DNA of 64,000 nt from Achromobacter deleyi (GTDB taxonomy: Bacteria > Pseudomonadota > Gammaproteobacteria > Burkholderiales > Burkholderiaceae_B), in NCBI RefSeq assembly GCF_902859705.1, contig NZ_CADIJO010000002.1:248001-312000 (forward strand). Direction: 5' to 3'. The position numbers were made by a program, and so were the translations under genes. Position 1 is the first letter of the stretch. Every line of letters begins with the position of its first letter. This document shows, one piece after another, positions 62,658 through 64,000 of the stretch. The notes beneath the pieces are model-generated. The model ran no database searches. It was given only the letters and a program-made list of their open reading frames with translations, and had not been told where the DNA came from.

Positions 62658-62696
62658 ATTGAGGGTTTCTCATTCTCATTCGAAAGATAGGGTGAG
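62658..62696 (+). promoter_or_regulatory. FecI-type promoter box of the TonB receptor
   Basis: 39-base box starting ATTGAGGG, centre TCTCATTCGA, end AGATAGGGTGAG, matching the box at 55276-55314. The stretch CTCATTCTCATTCG could in addition be read as a partial Fur site on the minus strand. Confidence 0.7.
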
Positions 62697-62732
62697 CAGC
62701 AAGCAACTCATCTCTATCCAAAGGAACTGACC

Positions 62733-64000
62733 ATGGCGCCACGTCGCCCTCGACCCCAAGCCCGCCGCGCCGTCCCGACGCCGGCCTCCCGCGCGTTCGC
62801 GTTCGCCCTGAACCCCACCGCCGCCGCGGTCAGGATGGTGTTGCTGGTGGGCGTGGCGCTGGCCACCCTGGCGGTGACGGCGCCCGCCGCACAGGCCCAA
62901 GCTGCCCAGCCGGCTGCACCCGCGCGCCAGTCGTTCAACGTGCCGGCCGGCCCGCTGGGCCCGGCGCTCAACGCCTACGCGGCGCAGGCCGGCGTGGAAA
63001 TGACGGTCAGCGCGGGCCTGCTTGCCGGCCGCAGCAGCCAGGGCCTGTACGGCGCCTACAGCGTGGGCGAAGGCTTTGCCGAATTGCTGCGCGGGCAGGG
63101 CCTGCGGGCGGTGCGCGCGGCCAATGGCAGCTACACGCTGGTGCCCGTGGAAACCGGCGCGGACGGCACGACCATACTGCCTGCGGTGACGGTGCAGGGG
63201 TCGGGCGTGGCCGGCCTGCCGGACGTATACGCGGGCGGGCAGGTGGCGGCCGGCGGCCGGGTGGGCATGCTGGGCGCAAAGGACTTCATGGATACGCCGT
63301 TCAGCACCATCGCGTACACCGAGAAATTCATCGAAGACCGGCAGGCCCGCGACATCACCGACGTGATCGCGGCGACCGATCCCACGGTGTTCAGCACCGG
63401 CATGGCCGGCATCATCAGCGAGAACTATTCGATTCGCGGCTTCAACTCGGGCATCAGCGATGTGACGATGAACGGCCTGTTCGGCATTTCGCCGTACTAC
63501 CGCACGTCGCCCGAGATGTTCGAGCGCATCGAGGTGCTCAAGGGCCCGTCCGCGCTGCTGAACGGCATGCCGCCGGGCGGCTCGGTGGGCGGCACGGTGA
63601 ACCTGGTGTCCAAGCGCGCGGGCGATGAGCCGCTGGCGCGCCTGACCACCAGCTACATGTCGGATTCGCAGTTCGGCGGCCATGTCGACGTGGGCCAGCG
63701 CTTTGGCGAGACCAAGCAGTTCGGCATCCGCTTCAACGGCGTCTATCGTGATGGCAACACGGCCATCGACCACCAGCAGAAAAAGACCTCGCTGGCCGCG
63801 CTGGCGCTGGACTGGCGCGCCGAGCGCGCCCGCCTGTCGGCCGACTTCTACAGCAGCGAAGACCGCACCGACGGCCTGAACCGCGGCATCAACCTGGTGC
63901 CGGGCCTGGGCGTGCCCAAGCCGCCCAAGGCCACTACGCTGCTGAACCCCAGCTGGGCCTTCTACGACACCCGCGACACGGGCGTGATGGTGCGCGGCGA
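62733..64000 (+). CDS. TonB-dependent siderophore receptor with STN signalling domain (transducer), 3' end outside window
   Basis: 422 complete codons are in the window. Long signal peptide (hydrophobic core about 35-50, cleavage near AQA 56), STN domain (about 66-138; SFNVPAGPLGPALNAYA), then the plug (about 170-290; SENYSIRGFNSG, EVLKGPSALLNGMPPGGSVGG) and the first barrel strands. The STN domain makes it the outer-membrane input of the FecI-FecR cascade encoded at 53.7-55.2 kb. AAAGGA precedes the ATG. Confidence 0.93.
   Translation, partial: MAPRRPRPQARRAVPTPASRAFAFALNPTAAAVRMVLLVGVALATLAVTAPAAQAQAAQPAAPARQSFNVPAGPLGPALNAYAAQAGVEMTVSAGLLAGRSSQGLYGAYSVGEGFAELLRGQGLRAVRAANGSYTLVPVETGADGTTILPAVTVQGSGVAGLPDVYAGGQVAAGGRVGMLGAKDFMDTPFSTIAYTEKFIEDRQARDITDVIAATDPTVFSTGMAGIISENYSIRGFNSGISDVTMNGLFGISPYYRTSPEMFERIEVLKGPSALLNGMPPGGSVGGTVNLVSKRAGDEPLARLTTSYMSDSQFGGHVDVGQRFGETKQFGIRFNGVYRDGNTAIDHQQKKTSLAALALDWRAERARLSADFYSSEDRTDGLNRGINLVPGLGVPKPPKATTLLNPSWAFYDTRDTGVMVRG

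Overview
The window is high-GC proteobacterial chromosome with dense, often ATGA-coupled genes. It most likely comes from Achromobacter or a close Alcaligenaceae relative. The main clue is a class D beta-lactamase at 24.7-25.5 kb that closely resembles, from memory, the chromosomal OXA-114 group of Achromobacter. I see no rRNA, tRNA, CRISPR array or insertion sequence. The left end cuts a hybrid histidine kinase and the right end cuts a TonB-dependent receptor.

Layout. 0-8 kb: a hybrid sensor kinase divergent from a single-domain response regulator, an ankyrin protein, a DUF2000/AraC pair, a MaoC-fold protein, and an unknown lipoprotein coupled to a membrane protein. 8-20 kb: a DipZ-type CcdA-thioredoxin protein, then a long leftward operon for membrane-lipid modification (desaturase, FAD oxidoreductase, DUF1365, CFA synthase, DUF2878, DUF1295, a second CFA-like methyltransferase, a lipocalin). 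Behind it lie an alpha/beta hydrolase operon and an ECF sigma/RskA-type anti-sigma pair. Gene content, gene order and promoter form recall the mycobacterial SigK-RskA regulon, including dipZ. 20-28 kb: an SMP-30-like protein, a PIG-L deacetylase, and a leftward blaI - blaR-like - OXA - acyltransferase operon. In the BlaR-like protein the sensor is a D,D-peptidase (S11) domain. 28-37.5 kb: hydantoinase/oxoprolinase subunits with a dipeptide-type ABC transporter, whose two ATPases are fused in one divergent gene.

37.5-40.5 kb: a second ECF sigma/anti-sigma pair and an exported alpha/beta hydrolase share a near-identical promoter (GGGAATAA / CGTCTTA), followed by a TetR regulator. 40.6-45.1 kb: an iron-uptake unit (TonB receptor, Tat-exported FecB-like binding protein, siderophore-interacting protein). 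45.4-51.5 kb: a large type V autotransporter starting at TTG, coupled to a small exported protein. 51.5-53.5 kb: an AbiE-like toxin/antitoxin pair with three inverted repeats at its promoter. 53.6-64 kb: a Fur-box-preceded fecI-fecR pair, two exporter-fold ABC half-transporters, a FatDCEB/FecBCDE-type siderophore importer and a transducing TonB receptor. The transporter operon and the receptor carry matching 39-bp promoter boxes, each 37 bases before the start codon.

Main theme: three separate ECF sigma/anti-sigma circuits lie within 34 kb, each next to its probable targets, and for each a repeated promoter motif can be read from the sequence.
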